64,000 bases of DNA, from positions 62,001 through 126,000 of the forward strand of contig JANSYM010000002.1 in NCBI GenBank assembly GCA_024742355.1, given 5' to 3'. Under the pieces are notes generated by a model that was not told the origin of the DNA, made no database searches, and saw nothing but the letters and a program-made list of their open reading frames with translations. The first letter of the stretch is position 1. Every line of letters begins with the position of its first letter. This document shows, in pieces, positions 63,214 through 64,000 of the stretch. Source of the stretch: Hyphomonadaceae bacterium. GTDB lineage: Bacteria; Pseudomonadota; Alphaproteobacteria; Caulobacterales; Hyphomonadaceae. Made by a program: the position numbers and the translations under genes.

Positions 63214-64000
63214 AACGTCAGTCTGGGGGACCGGATAGGCAAGAAACGCTGGATTGGCTGCAGCTGGCGCGCACGCCGCGCATCGGGCCGGTCACGTTTT
63301 TTCAACTGCTCGCGCGTTTTGGATCCGCTGGAGCCGCGTTGGATGCGCTTCCCGGGCTTGCGACCGGGCGAAGGAAGCATGCAATTCCACGGCGTGAAGA
63401 GATCGAACAGGAGCTTCAAGCGACACGCGCGATGGGCGCCGACATCATCTGTGCCGACGACCAGGCGTATCCTGCCCTCTTGTCACAACTGGCGCCGCCT
63501 CCACCGACTTTGACAATGTTGGGAAATGCTCTGCTGGCCCAGCGAAGATGTGTTTCCATGGTTGGCGCGAGACAGGCATCCGCTGCAGGACGAAAACTCG
63601 CCCGTGATATCGCACAGGACTTGTCGGATGCCGGGTTCGTCATCGTTTCCGGCCTCGCGCGCGGGATAGACGGGGAAGCGCATGCCGCTGCTATTGATGG
63701 CGGGACAATCGCGGTCCTGGGCGGCGGGATCGATCACATCTACCCGCCGCAACACGAGCGCCTCTATCACAAGATTTCTGAAACGGGCCTGCTGATCAGC
63801 GAAAGCGCCTTCGGTTATCGTGCAACCGCCCGCGATTTTCCGCGGCGCAATCGCATTATCACCGGGGTCGCCGAAGCTGTAATCCTGATCGAAGCCGCAG
63901 AGCGTTCCGGCTCTCTGATATCCGCCCGCACCGCATTGGAACAGAATCGCGACGTCATGGCGGTCCCGGGCTCTCCGCTTGACCCTCGATACGCAGGGAC
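63210..64000 (+). CDS. dprA: DNA-processing protein DprA, cut by the window end
   Basis: The frame runs from just after a stop at 63201 to the end of the window. It encodes the N-terminal helical domain (ARTPRIGPVTFFQLLARFGS) and the Rossmann-like core (SGLARGIDGEAHAAAIDGG, RDFPRRNRIITGVAEAV, VMAVPGS). DprA loads RecA on incoming single-stranded DNA during transformation. In this frame there is no ATG, GTG or TTG before 63339, which is already inside the conserved domain. ATA at 63210 (overlapping the plsY stop) or CTG at 63249 are the only candidates. The C-terminus is missing. Confidence 0.85.
   Translation, partial: MERQSGGPDRQETLDWLQLARTPRIGPVTFFQLLARFGSAGAALDALPGLATGRRKHAIPRREEIEQELQATRAMGADIICADDQAYPALLSQLAPPPPTLTMLGNALLAQRRCVSMVGARQASAAGRKLARDIAQDLSDAGFVIVSGLARGIDGEAHAAAIDGGTIAVLGGGIDHIYPPQHERLYHKISETGLLISESAFGYRATARDFPRRNRIITGVAEAVILIEAAERSGSLISARTALEQNRDVMAVPGSPLDPRYAG

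Noticed and set aside
1-64000. CRISPR arrays, tRNA or rRNA genes, transposases, prophage genes
   Set aside because: None was seen on either strand; spacers are short and hold no cloverleaf-like or repeated-spacer patterns.

Overview
The window is an ordinary bacterial chromosome segment of fairly high G+C. It carries about 61 protein genes packed tightly on both strands, with many 1-20 base overlaps. I see no rRNA, tRNA, CRISPR array, insertion sequence or prophage. The gene content is alphaproteobacterial and points to the Caulobacterales/Hyphomonadaceae side: a divK-pleD pair whose PleD has the same length and key residue positions as Caulobacter PleD, a plant-type GshA, an Hda/DUF2066/Ppk/Ppx cluster, serS-surE-pcm, zinc-ribbon DinB, and a perfect alphaproteobacterial-type LexA box before dinB. 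The genus is inferred, not shown.

Layout. 1-9.3 kb: gshA and rsmE diverge from ubiA, a fatty-acid desaturase and a FrnE-like oxidoreductase; a reverse operon then holds pmbA, a CysQ-DUF4170 fusion and an MsbA-like ABC exporter. 9.4-17.7 kb: trmFO and nnrD, a GST, a nucleoside transporter (nupC) paired with a TonB-dependent receptor, a VOC protein, an SDR dehydrogenase and a Kazal-domain lipoprotein. 17.7-22.4 kb: pcm, surE, serS and aspS on the reverse strand, with a nested inverted repeat between serS and aspS. 22.5-32.7 kb: a HerA-like ATPase and rnd; DUF2066-hda-ppk-ppx in reverse; purMN. 32.7-41.0 kb: ndk, a small membrane protein, pepA-holC-GST in reverse, lptFG and topA.

41.0-45.5 kb is the most accessory-looking part. 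It has an orphan lipidated secretin, two unrecognised cysteine-containing secreted proteins read divergently, a LuxR-type regulator, an A+T-rich spacer with an 18-base dyad, and a GNAT acetyltransferase. 45.5-52 kb: rnr, a Nudix hydrolase, rpmG (too short for most gene finders), pleD-divK and dinB. 52-60.4 kb: ridA, a glycerophosphodiester phosphodiesterase, a COG3146-type acyltransferase, a HIT protein, a solo LuxR with an acyl-homoserine-lactone-type pocket, and gatC/gatA/gatB interrupted by other genes, then ruvX. 60.4-64 kb: a TetR regulator, a periplasmic peptidoglycan-binding protein made of 23-residue repeats, plsY, and a dprA truncated by the window end with no normal start codon.

How they work together. 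Most genes are housekeeping: translation, tRNA and rRNA modification, purine synthesis, polyphosphate metabolism, LPS transport, cell-cycle signalling and DNA topology. Points that stand out are the secretin/secreted-protein/LuxR neighbourhood, the repeat protein at 61.3 kb, an Hda without the Walker A lysine, a Pcm without the usual active-site serine, and the CysQ-DUF4170 fusion with a possible internal restart. No intergenic stretch exceeds 300 bases; the longest, about 262 bases at 44.76-45.02 kb, is described as a regulatory region.
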